DNA of 64,000 bases. It comes from Capra hircus (taxonomy: Eukaryota; Chordata; Mammalia; Artiodactyla; Bovidae). The position numbers and the translations under genes are program-made. The stretch lies in the NCBI RefSeq assembly GCF_001704415.2, contig NC_030823.1:77066458-77130457 (forward strand), in the 5' to 3' direction. This document shows positions 44,101 through 56,659 of this stretch, piece after piece. The notes beneath the pieces are model-generated. The model did not search any database. It saw nothing but the letters and a program-made list of their open reading frames with translations, and was not told the origin of the DNA. How positions within the stretch are numbered: position 1 is the first letter of the stretch; each line of letters starts with the position of its first letter.

Positions 44101-44308
44101 GTGCTATGTGTGCTCAGCCATGTCCAACTCTTTTTCACCCCATGGACTATAGCCCCCCAGGATCCTCTGTCCATGAGATTCCCCAGGCTAGAATACTGGA
44201 GCGGGTTGCCATTTCCTTCTCCAGGGGATCTTCCTGACCCAGGAATGGAACCTGCATCTCCTGGACTGGCAGGCAGATTCCTTACCACTGAGCCACCAGG
44301 GAAGCCCA
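44101..44308 (-). mobile_element. Bov-tA SINE
   Basis: Minus-strand full copy, bounded by a 13-bp duplication with one mismatch, gagttctggttct at 44088-44100 and gagttttggttct at 44309-44321. Confidence 0.93.
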
Positions 44309-44321
44309 GAGTTTTGGTTCT

Positions 44322-44590
44322 TCAGTTCAGTTACTCAGTCATGTCTGACCCTCTGTGACCCCATGGACCCCCAGCACACCCCACCACTCCAGGCCCCCCT
44401 GTCCATCACTAACTCTCAGAGTTTACTCAAAGTCACGTCCATTGAGTCGGTAATGCCATCCAACCATCTCATCCTCTGTCGGCCCCTTCTCCTCCCGCCT
44501 TCAATCTTTCCCAGCATCAGGGTCTTTTCAAATGAGTCAGTTCTTCGCATCAGGTAGCCAAAGTACTGGAGCTTCAGCCTCAGCATCAGT
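44322..44590 (-). mobile_element. BovB 3' end, 5'-truncated
   Basis: Starts tcagttcagttactcagtc and runs about 270 bp into the BovB 3' region. It abuts the target duplication of the Bov-tA, so one insertion landed directly beside the other. Confidence 0.9.
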
Positions 44591-45602
44591 GAGTGGTTGT
44601 TTTGTGTTGCTGTGCATGGCTGATATTACTTTCTGCTGTTTTCTTCTTACGTGTGTCTGTTCCTCTCCACGTGCCATGTCCCTACCCCTCACTTCGTGTC
44701 TTCAGAGTCACCGGGAGCCTTGAAGACAGGAGAACCAAGAGTCTCCGAGAAGCAGAAGTCCTAGTCTGTAGCAACAGCATAGACGTGTGCTGTTGAAAAG
44801 AGTCATGCAAACCGCTGTAGGCGGCCTTTGCTTTATTATTATTTACAGTACCATGAGACCACTTGTTTATCTAAATCATCACCAGGGCAACTCTACTCCA
44901 ACGGAATACCCCACCACCTTTCTATAGACGCAGTTTCTTCACATCCGTCCTTAAATAAAAACAAGCACATAAAGGGCTGGAAAGGACAGACTGCGTGGGG
45001 CCAACATTTTCTTGATCAGTCGTATCTGAACTCCCGAACAAAAGGAATCCCATTCACATCCCATTCTGTTCTCTAACCAAGACATAGTCTTCTTGAAAAT
45101 TATTCACTTTCCATGAAGAAATTTATAGTGGAAAATATAACTCAAGAGAAAAACTAAGGAAAGAAAACCCTAAGAGAAAAAGGAAGAATAGGAGGCTTTT
45201 TTCCTATGTATTTTAAATTCATCCCCATTTTGCAAAGCAGTCAAAGTGAGCTTTGCACCTCAATTAAACCCTCCGGACAGGCACACCAATACAGACCAAG
45301 AAGCAACTGAGAGCGTGAGAAAGCAGGGCAGGGTCTGTAAAGAGCTGGAGTCAGTTCTCCCAAGAGCATCAGGAATGCACTTGTACTATATGGATGCCCA
45401 CCAGAGAATATTACTTGATGCACTTTCAGTCATCCTCAAAACAGGAGCTCTTCTTGAAAATAAAGAAATCAACTGAATTTAAGTGACCCTTTTATTCAAT
45501 TTCTTCTTCCTTGTTAGGACCTTAATTTATGCCTCCAATCCAGATGACAGATGTGCTAGTTACCTCTCCTGGCCGCAGAAAGAACTAAATGCGAAGGGAA
45601 TC
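44591..45602. other. Single-copy stretch
   Basis: No repeat family or gene recognised. Open frames at 44593-44796 and 45246-45476 have no known domain. Confidence 0.45.
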
Positions 45603-45621
45603 GGGGGGGGGGGGGGGGGGG
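45603..45621 (+). repeat. G19 homopolymer
   Basis: Nineteen consecutive G bases. Runs of G this long are rare in mammalian DNA and prone to slippage and sequencing error; the run can in principle form G-quadruplexes. Confidence 0.95.
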
Positions 45622-45663
45622 CAGGCAGGAAGTGAGTTACCCCAGGTACTCTGAATCTCCCAG

Positions 45664-45862
45664 GACTTCACTTCCCAGGCGGCTCAGTTGTAAACAATCC
45701 ACCTGTTAATCCAGGAGACTCAGGTTCGATCCCTTGGTCTGGAAGGGAGAAGAAAATGGCAACCCACTCCAGTATTCTTGCCCAGAAGATCCCGTGAACA
45801 GAGTAGTCTGGCAGCTACAATCCATGGAATCGCAGAGTCGGACACAACTGAGCAACAATAAT
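45664..45862 (+). mobile_element. Bov-tA SINE
   Basis: Plus-strand copy with a degenerate tRNA head (ttcccaggcggctcagttg) and complete body to gacacaactgagcaac. Confidence 0.9.
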
Positions 45863-47206
45863 ACTTTGCATACATCTCATCAACAATGAAACATTATTCA
45901 AGTTTGTCCAGGAACAAGGCATTTTCTCATCTCTGCTTCCAAGCAGGGTACTTTTTATACCCTCTAAAGCATCATTAACAATATCGTGTGAACCGCCCAC
46001 GGGCTCTAAATCCCACTTGAATTTGCACATCTCGCTCTTTAAGCAGTGTTTGGGTATCACCAGTACCCTGCAAGACAGATGAGACGTGTTCATGGCAACA
46101 CACCCTTTAACCTTTCCTCTCCTCTCCCACGATGCGGGTGAGTTACCGTCAATGATGGGGACCCTGTCTGCAGCGTGCACAATTGATTTGACCTGACTGC
46201 CTCCTGAGCTCTAATGGACTTTGTGGCCGAATCCCCTGGGATATAAAATATGTCCGAGTGAATTGGGGCCGGTTAAAGAACAGACTGGCGTTCCGTCGCA
46301 GCTCGAACGATCATACATCTCCCAGTTGTTCGAGGCAAAAGATTAAAAATGATCAATACCCAAATCATTTTTTTCCAAGTGTTGCCCTCAGTAAATCTAT
46401 TCTGGTTATTTTTCTCCCTCTGCCAAGCCTGGTTTTACAAACCTTGAAAGAATCCTTTTCTTCAGACACAGAATTGCATACACAGCTGTGTCCTCAGCTT
46501 ATTTTTATTTAATTTATCCTCATCTGTCCAGTATTGATTACTCAGGCTGTACAAAAGTCCTTTGGATTTAGATAGTGAATTTCTCATTCTTCTAGTTTAC
46601 ACTGAAGTTTCTATTCACAGCGAGAAAAAGCTCATCAGAAAGGAAGGAAGTACTTTGGTTAAACAAAAGAGAAAATAGTAAAGAAAAGGAAGTCCAGATA
46701 AGGTACAAGAATTAGAAAAAACAGATTGAGAAGAAGCAACATATATCCTCTAAGGGGAGATTCATGTACAGAGAAAAGAAAAGGAAAATAAAACACGCAG
46801 TGAACCAAGAAAAGAATACTCTGATGAGCTTCTGCATGGATTAAGAGAAAAGCTGGTAAATTCTTTGCTGAATAAACTAATCTTCAATATTTAAACTCAG
46901 TTCCCTAAAACTATCTTTATTTTACGTGCATTTATTAAGTAAGTAATACTTATGATCACTATTGTTAAATTATTTGATTCATGTAAATATAAATATTTGT
47001 ATGTCAGATGATGTCAAGGAAGACTGCATCAATACATTATTTTAAAAATACGGCTGTATGAATTCAAAATAAACTATGTAAGTATATCTATAAAAAAAGA
47101 AAAACAAGAAAAATTGGCATCTGAACAATAATGTCTTAAACTAGATCTCACTGAGTCCAAGAACTTCTTATAGGATGTCATCCAACTCTGCATTCCAGGA
47201 ATCAAC
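45863..47206. other. Single-copy stretch, candidate conserved non-coding segment
   Basis: No repeat recognised for about 1.3 kb. The part at 45870-46560 has balanced composition and keeps several CpGs around 46262-46332, in contrast to the flanks. The part at 46620-46850 is purine-rich. The 121-codon frame at 45815-46180 (minus) starts in unique DNA and ends in the SINE and has no known domain. Confidence 0.35.
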
Positions 47207-48003
47207 ACTGGACAGGGAACAACAGACTGGTTCCAAACAGGAAAAGGAGGACGTCAAGGCTGGACATTGTCACCCTGCTTATTTAACTTCTACGCAGAGT
47301 ACATCATGAGAAACGCTGGGTTTGATGAAGCACAAGCTGGAATCAAGATTCCCGGGAGAAATATCAATAACCTCAGATATGCAGATGACACCACCCTTAT
47401 GTCAGAAAGTGAAGAGGAACTAAAAAGCCTCTTGATGAAAGTGAAAGAGGAGAGTGAAAAAGTTGGCTTGACATTCAAAACATTAAGATCAAGGCATCTG
47501 ATCCCATCACTTCATGACAAATAGATGGGGAAACAATGGAAACAGTGACAGACTTTATTTTCTTGGGCTCCAAAATCACTGTGGATGGTGACTGCAGCCC
47601 AGCCATGAAATTAAAAGACATTTGTTCTTTGGAAGAACAGCTATGACAAACCTAGACAGCATATTAAAAAGCAGAGACATCATTTTACCAACAAAGGTCT
47701 GTATAGTCAAGTAGCTATAGTAGTGTTAGTTACTCAGTCATGTCCAACTCTTTGTGACCCCATAGACTGTTGCCTACCAGGCTCCTCTGTCCATGGGGTT
47801 CTCCAGGCAAGAATAGTGTAGGAGGTTGCCATTCCCTCCCTCAGGGGATCTTCCTGACTGGGGGTTGAATCCAGGTCTCATGCATTGCAGGCAGATTCCG
47901 TCTGAGCTACAATGAAGCCCTATGGTTTTTCCAGTAGTCATGTATGGATGTGGGAATTAGACCATAAAAAAGGTTGAGCATAGAAGAACAGATGCTTTTG
48001 AAC
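47207..48003 (+). mobile_element. BovB RT palm to C-terminal region, split by a Bov-tA
   Basis: Pieces at 47207-47712 and 47919-48003. The GGRQGWTLSPCLFNFYAEYIM-type block lies near 47260-47310 and the RT box near 47375 reads RYADDTTLM. A frame of 85 codons (47267-47524) covers it. The copy ends abruptly at 48003 without the 3' end. Confidence 0.9.
47721..47918 (-). mobile_element. Bov-tA SINE in BovB
   Basis: Minus-strand copy inserted at gctata/gctatgg of BovB; ctatag at 47715-47720 and ctatgg at 47920-47925 are the presumed short duplication. Confidence 0.85.
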
Positions 48004-48076
48004 TTCACCTAGAGAAAGCCTTCACGCAGCAGCAAAGACCCAGCATAGCCAAAAGTAAATAAATTTTAAAAAATAT
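48004..48076 (+). mobile_element. CHR-type SINE 3' end
   Basis: Contains agagaaagccttcacgcagc and caaagacccagcatagcc followed by an A/T-rich tail, the 3' part of CHR SINEs. The tRNA head is missing, and the fragment replaces the BovB 3' end. Confidence 0.65.
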
Positions 48077-48099
48077 TTGAAGATACATCATGATTCTAT

Positions 48100-48547
48100 T
48101 TAAGGGGTGGGGGTGGCAGATAGCAAATATTTTATGCTATGTGGGCCAAATACATTCTCCATTGTAACCACTCCACCATAGACAGTATGGTAAGACTGAG
48201 CATGGCCGGGTTCCAATAAAACTTTACTTAATACGAGTCGCTTAGTCGTGTCTGACTTTTTGCGACCCCATGGACTGTAGCCCGCCAGGCTCCTCTGTCC
48301 ATGGGATTTTCTAGGCAAAAATACTGGAGTGGATTACCATTTCCTTACTTAGGGACATTTCTTTACTTAGGGACACTGAAATCTGGATTTCATATACATT
48401 GCACATGAAACAAAATATTCCTCTCTTTGTATTCTTTCAACTGTTTAAAAGCATAAAAGCATAAATGCCATTCTTAGCTCCCAGCTGCAAAAAATATAGA
48501 TGGTGGGCTGGAATTAGCCTATAATCTATAGGTTCTCAACCCCTGTT
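48100..48547 (+). mobile_element. hAT (MER1-group) DNA transposon, split by a Bov-tA
   Basis: Pieces at 48100-48233 and 48352-48547 are collinear: gcagatagcaaatattttat, ttccaataaaactttactt, then gacactgaaatctggatttc and ccattcttagctcccagc, ending ggttctcaacccctg, a hAT-type terminal repeat. No transposase frame. Confidence 0.7.
48234..48351 (-). mobile_element. Bov-tA/BovA 3' fragment in hAT
   Basis: Minus-strand BovA body only (gagtcgcttagtcgtgtctg through ggattaccatttcc), without tRNA head. The phrase tttactta repeats on both sides (about 48223 and 48361). Confidence 0.85.
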
Positions 48548-49990
48548 ATGCTTTAGAACTTCAGCATCTCATTCCAGTTACACATCTCTTTGTAATTTTC
48601 TACCTATCACATCTTCTTCAGAACTTATCTTTCTAAATCATCTTTAGAGCATGTCCAAAGAAAAAGAAAAAAACACTTCCATTTCTATATATGTTTATAG
48701 TTACACTTTTTGAAATACTTCAGCTCTTTTCTGATTTTCTTGGAATGAGTTACCAGTATGTACATGGTATATGGCATTATTTTGCATAGATTTTTTAAAG
48801 GGCATGGCTCCAATTTTCATTTGGGCTTTACACTCCAATGCCCGTCCAGATGACAACCAATATTTTCATATAGTTTTTTTAGCAACAGCATATGGGTCAA
48901 AAATGATACACGTTTAATATTCTGAAGAGTTCATCAGGAGCATAGAAGGAGAGGAAGCACAGTGCCTGTATTGACCCTAAATTCTTTGGAATTTAAAAGA
49001 ACTTTCTGGCATGAATGCTCACCTTGCAGTACCTGCGGACCCATTCCTATGACCTTCAGAAAAGAACGTTGATGGGATACATGCTAAGAATCCCTATTCT
49101 ATGTTAACCTATTTGATCTCATCTGATCCTCATTTTAACCCTGTGAAGGACTTGTTATTTCTATTTTTTAAAGCCTGGAGCAATTAAGTGACTCACCTAA
49201 GTTAACACAGTAAACGGTTAAAATAAATTCCAGAGCTAGATCTCCAAATTCTAAGACCATTTTGTTTCGCTGTTTCACTTCTGATCTGGAGTCAAGGTTA
49301 CCTTAGCCTGTTTTTCAATATAATTAAATATTAAGAAACTGACCAAGCGGACAGAATACACACATAAAAGCAAATCCACATATATTATAGTCAACATATC
49401 AGTCATCACTGAGCAAATATTTTATCACAAATGTAGCATATTATATGGCCAATAGATAAGCAACAGTACCATCTCCTGAACTCCAGTAAAGAGGTTTAAA
49501 ATCTCTACAGCAATTCTGATTTTAATTACAAAGGAATCCTGACTAAGAAGAGTTCATGGTTCTGATAGTTTGTTACTAAATAAATCTGTCTGCACAATGA
49601 TTCAAAAAAAATGCACTCATACCATCATTTTCACCTGTAACAAAAATTAAGCTTAAAAAATAAAATATTCAAGTAATACTTCAGGAGAATATTAGAAATA
49701 ATATATAGATAGGAAGAACAGAAATATGAATTGCCACTCCTCCTAAGATAGTGCCCAAAATTGTACACCATCCCAGAGTATCAGAGGTGGGATAGTTAAA
49801 GGGGTTCAGTCATTCTTGCAGAGATGAGGTTATATTAGAGAGCTCAGAATTATTAAAAATCAAATATGGTACATGTTATTAAAAGCATAATCCCCTTTCC
49901 AACAGTGTTAAAGGGATACTGAGGTATAGAATCTATCCTAGAAACCAATAAATCAAGCCACTGAGAGCCATTTCTTGAGATTATAGGACT
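48548..49990. other. Single-copy stretch containing one MIR
   Basis: Apart from the MIR at 49075-49265, nothing is recognised. AT-rich, no coding signal. Confidence 0.5.
49075..49265 (-). mobile_element. MIR SINE (diverged)
   Basis: Reverse-complement MIR: tttgatctcatctgatcctc, then gagcaattaagtgactcacc and acacagtaaacggtt in order. Confidence 0.6.
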
Positions 49991-50229
49991 TTAAGTGTTT
50001 TGTTCCTTTTTTTAAATTGATTTTTTAATTGAAAGATAATTGCTTTACAGAATTTTGTTTTCTGTCAAACCTCAACATGAATCAGCCACAAGTATACATA
50101 TATCCCCTCCCTTTTGAACCTCCCTCCCCCTCCCTCCCCGTACCACCCCTCTAGGTTGATACAGAGCCCCTGTTTGAGTTTCTTGAGCCAGACGGCAAAT
50201 TCCGGCTGGCTGTCTATTTTACATATGGT

Positions 50230-50807
50230 AATCACTGCAGATGGTGACTGCAGCCATGAAATTGAAAGACGCTTACTCCTTGGAAGAAAAGTTATGACCA
50301 ACCTAGAGAGTATATTCAAAAGCAGAGACGTTACTTTGCCAACTAAGGTCCGTCTAGTCAAGGCTATGGTTTTTCCTGTGGTCATGTATGGATGTGAGAG
50401 TTAGACTGTGAAGAAGGCTGAGCACAGAAGAATTGATGCGTTTGAACTGTGGTGTTGGAGAAGACTCTTGAAAGTCCCTTGGACTGCAAGGAGATCCAAC
50501 CAGTCCATTCTGAAGGAGATCAGTCCTGGGTGTTCATTGGAAAGAATGATGCTAAAGCTTAAGCTCCAGTAGTTCGGCCACCTCATGTGAAGAGTTGACT
50601 CATTGGAAAAGACTCTGATGCTGGGAGAGATTGGGGGCAGGAGGAGAAGGGCACGACCGAGGATGAGATGGCTGGATGGCGTCACTGACTCGATGGACGT
50701 GAGTCTGAGTGAACTCCGGGAGATGGTGATGGACAGGGAGGCCTGGCGTGCTGCGATTTATGGGGTCGCAAAGAGTCGGACATGACTGAGTGACTGAACT
50801 GAACTGA
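50230..50807 (+). mobile_element. BovB 3' end in the L1 3' UTR
   Basis: Plus-strand BovB from the atcactgcagatggtgactg block to gactgaactgaactgaa. L1 3' UTR sequence is collinear across it (acatatggta on the left, tgtaagtttccatgttactc on the right). Any target duplication is at most 3 bp. Confidence 0.93.
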
Positions 50808-50939
50808 ATGTAAGTTTCCATGTTACTCTCTCCATACATCTCACCCTCTCACCCTCTCCTCCCCCTCCCCATGTCCATAAATGTTTTCTCTCTGTTTCCC
50901 CATCGCTGCCCTATAAATAAATTCTTCAGTACCATTTTT

Positions 50940-53900
50940 CTAGATTCTGTATTTATGTGTTAGAATGCAATATTTATCATTCTCTTTCTGACCCACTTCA
51001 CTCTGTATAATAGGTTCTAGGTTCATCCACCTCATTAGAACTGACTCAAAGGCATTCCTCTTCATGGCTGAGTAATATTCCATTGTGTATGCGTACCACA
51101 GCTTCTTCATCCATTCACCTGTCGATGGACATCTAGGTTGCTTCCATGTTCTAGCTATTGTAAACAGTGCTGCAATGAACAATGGGACACATGTGTCCCT
51201 TTCAATGCTGGCTTCCTCAGGATATATGTCTCGGAGTGGGATTGCTGGGTCATATGGTGGTTTTATTCCTAGTGTTTTAAGGAGTCTCCATACTGTCTCC
51301 CATAGTGGCTGTATCAATTTACATTCCCACCAACAGTGCAAGAACATTCCCTTTTCTCCACACCCTCTCCAATACTTATTGTTTGTAGACTTTTTGATAA
51401 TGGCCATTCTGACCAATGTGAGGTGATATCTCATTGTAGTTTTGATTTGCATTTCTCTAATAATAAGTGATGGAGAAGGCAATGGCACCCCACTCCAGTA
51501 CTCTTGCCTGGAAAATCCCATGGATGGAGGAGCCTGGTAGGCTGCAGTCCATGAGGTCACTAGGACACGACTGAGCGACTTCACTTTCACTTTTCACTTT
51601 CATGCATTGGAGAAGGAAATGGCAACCCACTCCAGTGTTCTTACCTGGAGAATCCCAGGGACAGAGGAGCCTGGTAGGAGGCCGTCTATGGGGTCGCACA
51701 GAGTCGGACACAACTGAAGCGACTTAGCAGCAGCAGCAGCAATAATGAGCGATGTTGAGCATCTTTTCATGTGTTTGTTAGCCCTTTGTATGTCTTCTTT
51801 GGAGAAATGTCAGTTTAGGTCTTTTTCCCACTTTTTGATGGGTTGTTTGTTTCTCTGGCATTGAAGTTGTATGAGCCGCTCGTATATTTTGGAAATCAAG
51901 CCTTTGTCAGTGTTTCATTTTCTATTATTTTCTCTCATTCTAAGGGTTGTCTTTTCACCTTGCTTATAGTTTCCTTTGCTGTGCAAAAGCTTTTAAGTTT
52001 AATCAGGTCCCACTTGTTTACTTCTGTTTTTACTTCCATTACTCTAGGAGGTGGGCCATAGAGGATCTTGCTTCGATTTATGTCACCGAGTGTTCTGCCT
52101 GTGTTTTCCTCTAAGTTTTATAGTTTCTGGTCTTACATGTAGGTCTTTAATCCATTTTGAGTTTATCTTTGTGTGTGGTGTTAGGAAGTGTTCTAATTTC
52201 ATTCTTTTACATGTAGCTGTCCAGTTTTCCCAGCACCATTTATTAAAGAGGCTGTCTTTGTCCCATTGTATATTCTTGCCTCCTTTGTCAAAACTAACAT
52301 ACCCATTGGTGCATGGGTTTATCTCTGGGCTTTCTATCTTGTTCCATTGGTCTATATTTGTTTTTGTGCAAGTACCATACTTTTTTGATGACTGTAGCTT
52401 TGTAGTCTAATCTGAAGTCAGGAAGGTTGATTCTTCCAGCTCCATTCTTCTTTCTCAAGACTGCTCTGGCTATTCAAGGTATTCTGTGTTTCCATATGAA
52501 TTGTGAAAATTTTTGTCCTAGTTCTGTGAAAAATGCCATTGGTAATTTGATAGGGATCACATTGAATCTGTAGATTGCATTTGGTCGTATAGTCATTTTC
52601 ACAATATTGATTCTTCCTACCCAGGAACATGGACTCTCTCTCCATCTATTTATGTCATCTTTGATTTCTTTCATTAGAGTCTTACAATTTTCTGTGTACA
52701 GTTCTTTTGTCTCCTTAGGTAAGTTTATTTCTAGATATTTAATTCTTTTTGTTGCAATGATGAATGGGATTGATTCTTTAATTTCTCTTTCTGATTTTTT
52801 CATTGTTAGTATATAGAAATGCAAATGATTTCTGTGCATTGATTTTTTATCATGCAACTTTGCCAAATTCATTGCTTAGCGCTAGTAATTTTCTGATACT
52901 GTCTTTAGGGTTTTCTATGTACAGTATCATGTCATCTGCAGTGAGAGCTTTACTTCTTTTCCAATCTGGATTCCTTTTATTTCTTTTCCTTCTCAGATTG
53001 TTGGAGCTAGGACTTCCCAAACTATGTTGAATAACAGTCGTGAAAGTGGACACCCTTACCTTGCTCCTGATCTCAGGGGGAATGCTTTCAGTTTTTCACC
53101 ATTGAGAATAATGTTTGCTGTAGGCTTATCATATATGGTCTTCATTATTTTGAGGTAGGTTCCTTCTATGCCCATTTTTTGAAGAGTTTTAATCATAAAT
53201 AGGTGATTAATTTTCCCTAAGGCTTTTTCTGCATCTCTTGAGATTATCATATGGTCTTTATCTTTCAATTTGTTAACATGGTGTATCACATTGATTGATT
53301 TCCATATACTGAAGAATCCTTGCATTCCTGGAATAAACCCAACTTGATCATGGTGTATGAGCTTTTTGATGTGTTGCTAAATTCTGTTTGCTAAAATTTT
53401 GTTGAGGATTTTTGCATCCTTGTTCATTAGTGATGTTAACCTGTAGTTTTCTTTTTTTGTGTTGTCTTTGTTCGGTTTTGGTATCAGGGTGATGGTGGCC
53501 TTATAGAATGAGTCTGGAAGTGTTTCTTCCTCTGCAATTTTTTGAAAGAGATTTAGAAGGATAAGCATTAGCTCTTCTCTAAATGTTTGATAGAATTCTC
53601 CTGTGATGCCATCTGGTGTGGGTTTTGGTTTTTTGGGAGATTGTTTATCACAGCTTCAGTTTCGGTGCTTGTAATTGGATTGTTCATAATTTCTACTTCT
53701 TCCTGGTTCAGTCTTGGAAGATTGAACTTTTCTAAGAATCTGTCCATTTCTCCCAGGTTATCCATTTTATTGCCACACGGTTGTTCACAACAGTCTCTTA
53801 GAATCATGGTACATCTGCGCTGTCTGTTGCGCTCTCTCCTTTTTCATTTCTAGTTTTGTTGATTTGATTCTATTTTTCTTGATGAGTCTTGCTAAAGGCA

Positions 53901-55000
53901 TGTCAATTTTGTTTATCTTCTCAAAGAACCAGCTTTTAGTTTTATTAATTTTTACTCTCGGTCCTTTCATTTCTTTTTCATTTGTTTCTGCTCGAATCTT
54001 TATGACTTCTTTCCTTCTACTAATTTTGGATTTCTTTCTTCTTTTTCCAGTTGCTTTAGGGGTAAAGCTAGGTTGTCTGTCCGACGTTTCCTTGTTTCTT
54101 GAGGTGGGACTGTGTTGCCGTAAACGTCCCTCTTAGACGTGCTTTCACTGCATCCCATGGGTTTTGAGTTGTTGCGTTTTCATTGTCATTTGCTTCTAGA
54201 AATTTTTTGATTTCCCTTTTGATTTCTTCAGTAACCTGTTGATTATTTAGAAATGTGTTGTTTATCCTCTATGTCTTTGTGTTTCTTACAATTTTTTTCT
54301 TGTAACTGATATCTAGTCTCATAGCATTTGGCCAGAGAAGATGCTTGATATGATCTCAATCTCCTTAAATTTACTGAGGTTTGATTTGTGACTCAAGATG
54401 TGATCTATCCTGGAGAATGTTCCATGTGCACTTGAGAAGAAGGTGTATTCTTCTGCATTTGGATGGAAAGTCCTGAAGATATCACTGAAATCCATCTCAT
54501 CTAGTGTATCACTTAAGACTTGTGTTTCCTTATTAATTTTGTTTTGATGGTCTCTCCATTGGTGAGTGGGGTGTTAAAGTCTCCTACTATTATTGTGTTA
54601 CTGTCAGCTTCCCCTTTTATGTCTCTTAGTGTTTGTCTTATGTATTGAGGTGCTCCTGTGTTGGGCGCATAGATATTTACAACTGTTATGTCTTCCTCTT
54701 GGATTGATATTTTGATCATTATTTAGTGTCCTTCCTTATCTCTTGTACTCTTCTTTATTTTAAGGTCTATTTTGTCTGATATGAGGATTGCTACTCCAGC
54801 TTTCTTTAGGTTCACATTTGCATGCAATATATTTTTCCATCCTCTCACTTTCAGTCTATAGTGTTTTGAGGTCTGAAGTGGGTTTCATATAGACAGCATA
54901 TATATGAGTCTTGTTTTTGTATCCATTCAGCCAGTCTGTGTCTTTTGGTTGGAGCATTTAATCCATTTACATTTAAAGTAATTATTGATATATATGTTCT
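50940..55000 (-). pseudogene. L1 ORF2 remnant (endonuclease and RT)
   Basis: Landmarks from N- to C-terminus: the endonuclease ETH-type block near 54880, NIYAPNTGAP near 54650, GDFNTPL near 54570, the RT approach LIPKPNKDNTKKENYRL near 53470, and the catalytic box, which reads TADDMILY rather than FADDMILY near 52930 (both aspartates kept). The C-terminal KYWRGCGEKGMFLHCWWECK block is near 51340, and the end is at 50940. At least seven separate frames are needed to cover it, and a Bov-A2 interrupts it at 51473-51740. In life ORF2p nicks DNA and reverse transcribes L1 RNA; this copy cannot. Confidence 0.88.
51473..51740 (+). mobile_element. Bov-A2 SINE in L1 ORF2
   Basis: Full dimer with linker and (AGC)5-like tail. 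A 14-bp duplication, aataataagtgatg at 51459-51472 and aataatgagcgatg at 51741-51754, differs at two positions. Confidence 0.95.
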
Positions 55001-55012
55001 ATTGTCATTTTT

Positions 55013-55950
55013 TCAATTGTTTGGGGTTGATTTTGTAGAGCTTTTTTCTTCTCTTGTATTTCTTGACTTTATAAGTCCCTTTAACGTTTGTTGTAAAGCT
55101 GGTTTGGTGGTGCTGAATTCTCTTAACTTTTGCTTATCTGAAAAGCTTTTTATTTCTCCATCCATTTTGAATGAGATCCTTGCTGGGTACAGTAATCTTG
55201 GTTGTAGATTTTTCCTTTGCAGTACTTTAAGAATATTCTGCCATTCCCTTCTGGCCTGCAGAGTTTTCACTGAAAGATCAGCTGTTAAGCGTGTGGGGTT
55301 TCCCTTGCATGTTACTTGTTGCTTCTCCCTTGCTGCTTTTAATATTCTTTCTTTGTGTTTAGTCTTCGTTAGTTTGATTAGAATGTGTCTTGGCGCATTT
55401 CTCCTTGGGTTCATCCTGTCTGGGACTCTTTGTGCCCCCTTGGACTTGATTGGCTGTTTCCTTTCCCATGTTGGGGAAATTTTCAACTATGTCTTCAAAA
55501 AGTTTCTCATACCCTTTCTTTTTCTCTTCTTCTTCTGGGATCGCCCTATAATTAGAATGTTGGTGTGTTTGACATTGTCCCAGAGGTCTCTGAGACCATC
55601 CTCAGCTCTTCTCATTCTTCTCACTCTGCTCTTCAGAAGTTATTTCCACCATTTTATCTTCCAGCTCACTGACTCATTCCTCTGCTTCAGATATTCTGCT
55701 ATTGATTCCTTCTAGAGTATCTTTAATTGCAGTAATTGTGTTGTTTGTCTCTGTATGCTTATTATTTAATTCTTCTAGGTCTTTGTTAATTGATTCTTAC
55801 ATTTTCTCCATTTTGTTTTCAAGATTTTTGATCATATTTACTATCATTATTCTGAGTTCTTTTTCAGGTAATTTTCCTGTTCCCTCTTCCTTTATTTGGA
55901 TTCTGTGTTTCTAGCTTGTTCCTTCATTTGTGCAGCATTTCTCTGCATTT
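55013..55950 (-). pseudogene. L1 ORF1 remnant
   Basis: The C-terminal 157 codons are open (55013-55486), with the PRHILIKLTKTKHKERILKA and DLSVKTLQARREWQNILKVL blocks of the RNA-binding and C-terminal domains. The N-terminal coiled-coil part (55490-55950) is recognisable but broken by stops. ORF1p is the L1 RNA-binding chaperone. The plus strand here carries a 256-codon open frame (54945-55715) that is only its antisense. Confidence 0.85.
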
Positions 55951-56333
55951 TCATCTCTTTTTAAGTTACCGTGTTTGAGGTCTCCTTTTCCCTGGCTTCC
56001 AGGAAAGTTGAATTCTTTCCTCAAAGAAGGTTGAATTCTCTCTTCCTTTTGGTTTCTGCCCTCCTAAGGTTGGTCCAGTGGTTTGTGTGAGCTTCGTGTA
56101 GGGTGAGATTTGTGCTGAGTTTTTGTGTTTGTTTGTTTTTCCTCTGATGGGCAAGGCTGAGTGAGATGGTACTCCTGTCTGCTGATGATTCAGTTTGTAT
56201 TTTTGTCTTGTTTGTTGTTTAGATGAGGCGTCCTGCACAGGGTGCTACTGGTGATTGGGTGATGCTGGGTCTTGAATTCAAGTGGTTTCCTTTGTGCGAG
56301 TTCTCACTATTTGATATTGCTTAGGGTTAGTTC

Positions 56334-56456
56334 AATGGCACCCCACTCCAGTACTCTTGCCTGGAAAATCCCATGGACGGAGGAGCCTCGTGGGCTGCTG
56401 TCTATGGGGTCGCACAGAGTTGGACACGACTGAAGCGACTTAGCAGCAGCAGCAGC
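56334..56456 (+). mobile_element. Bov-A2 SINE reduced to one monomer
   Basis: A single BovA monomer with an (AGC)5 tail and no linker. It is flanked by a perfect 11-bp duplication, agggttagttc, at 56323-56333 and 56457-56467. It sits in the L1 5' UTR. Confidence 0.93.
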
Positions 56457-56659
56457 AGGGTTAGTTCTCTGGTCGTCTAGGGTCTGGAGTCAGTGCTCCC
56501 ACTCCAGAGGCTCAGGGTTTGATCTCTGGTCAGGAATGAAGATTCCACACGTGGTTTGTTATGGCATTGAGGGAGAGTAAACAAATATCCAAACACAAGA
56601 AACAAAAGATGAACCCCAGACAAAGGGCAGTTACAAAATCAGGCAAATAATAATTAAAA

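Noticed and set aside
54945..55715. 256-codon plus-strand open frame
   Set aside because: It is the antisense of the L1 ORF1 and the start of ORF2. A/G-rich sense sequence makes the T/C-rich antisense poor in stops; its Leu/Phe/Ser-rich peptide is a by-product.
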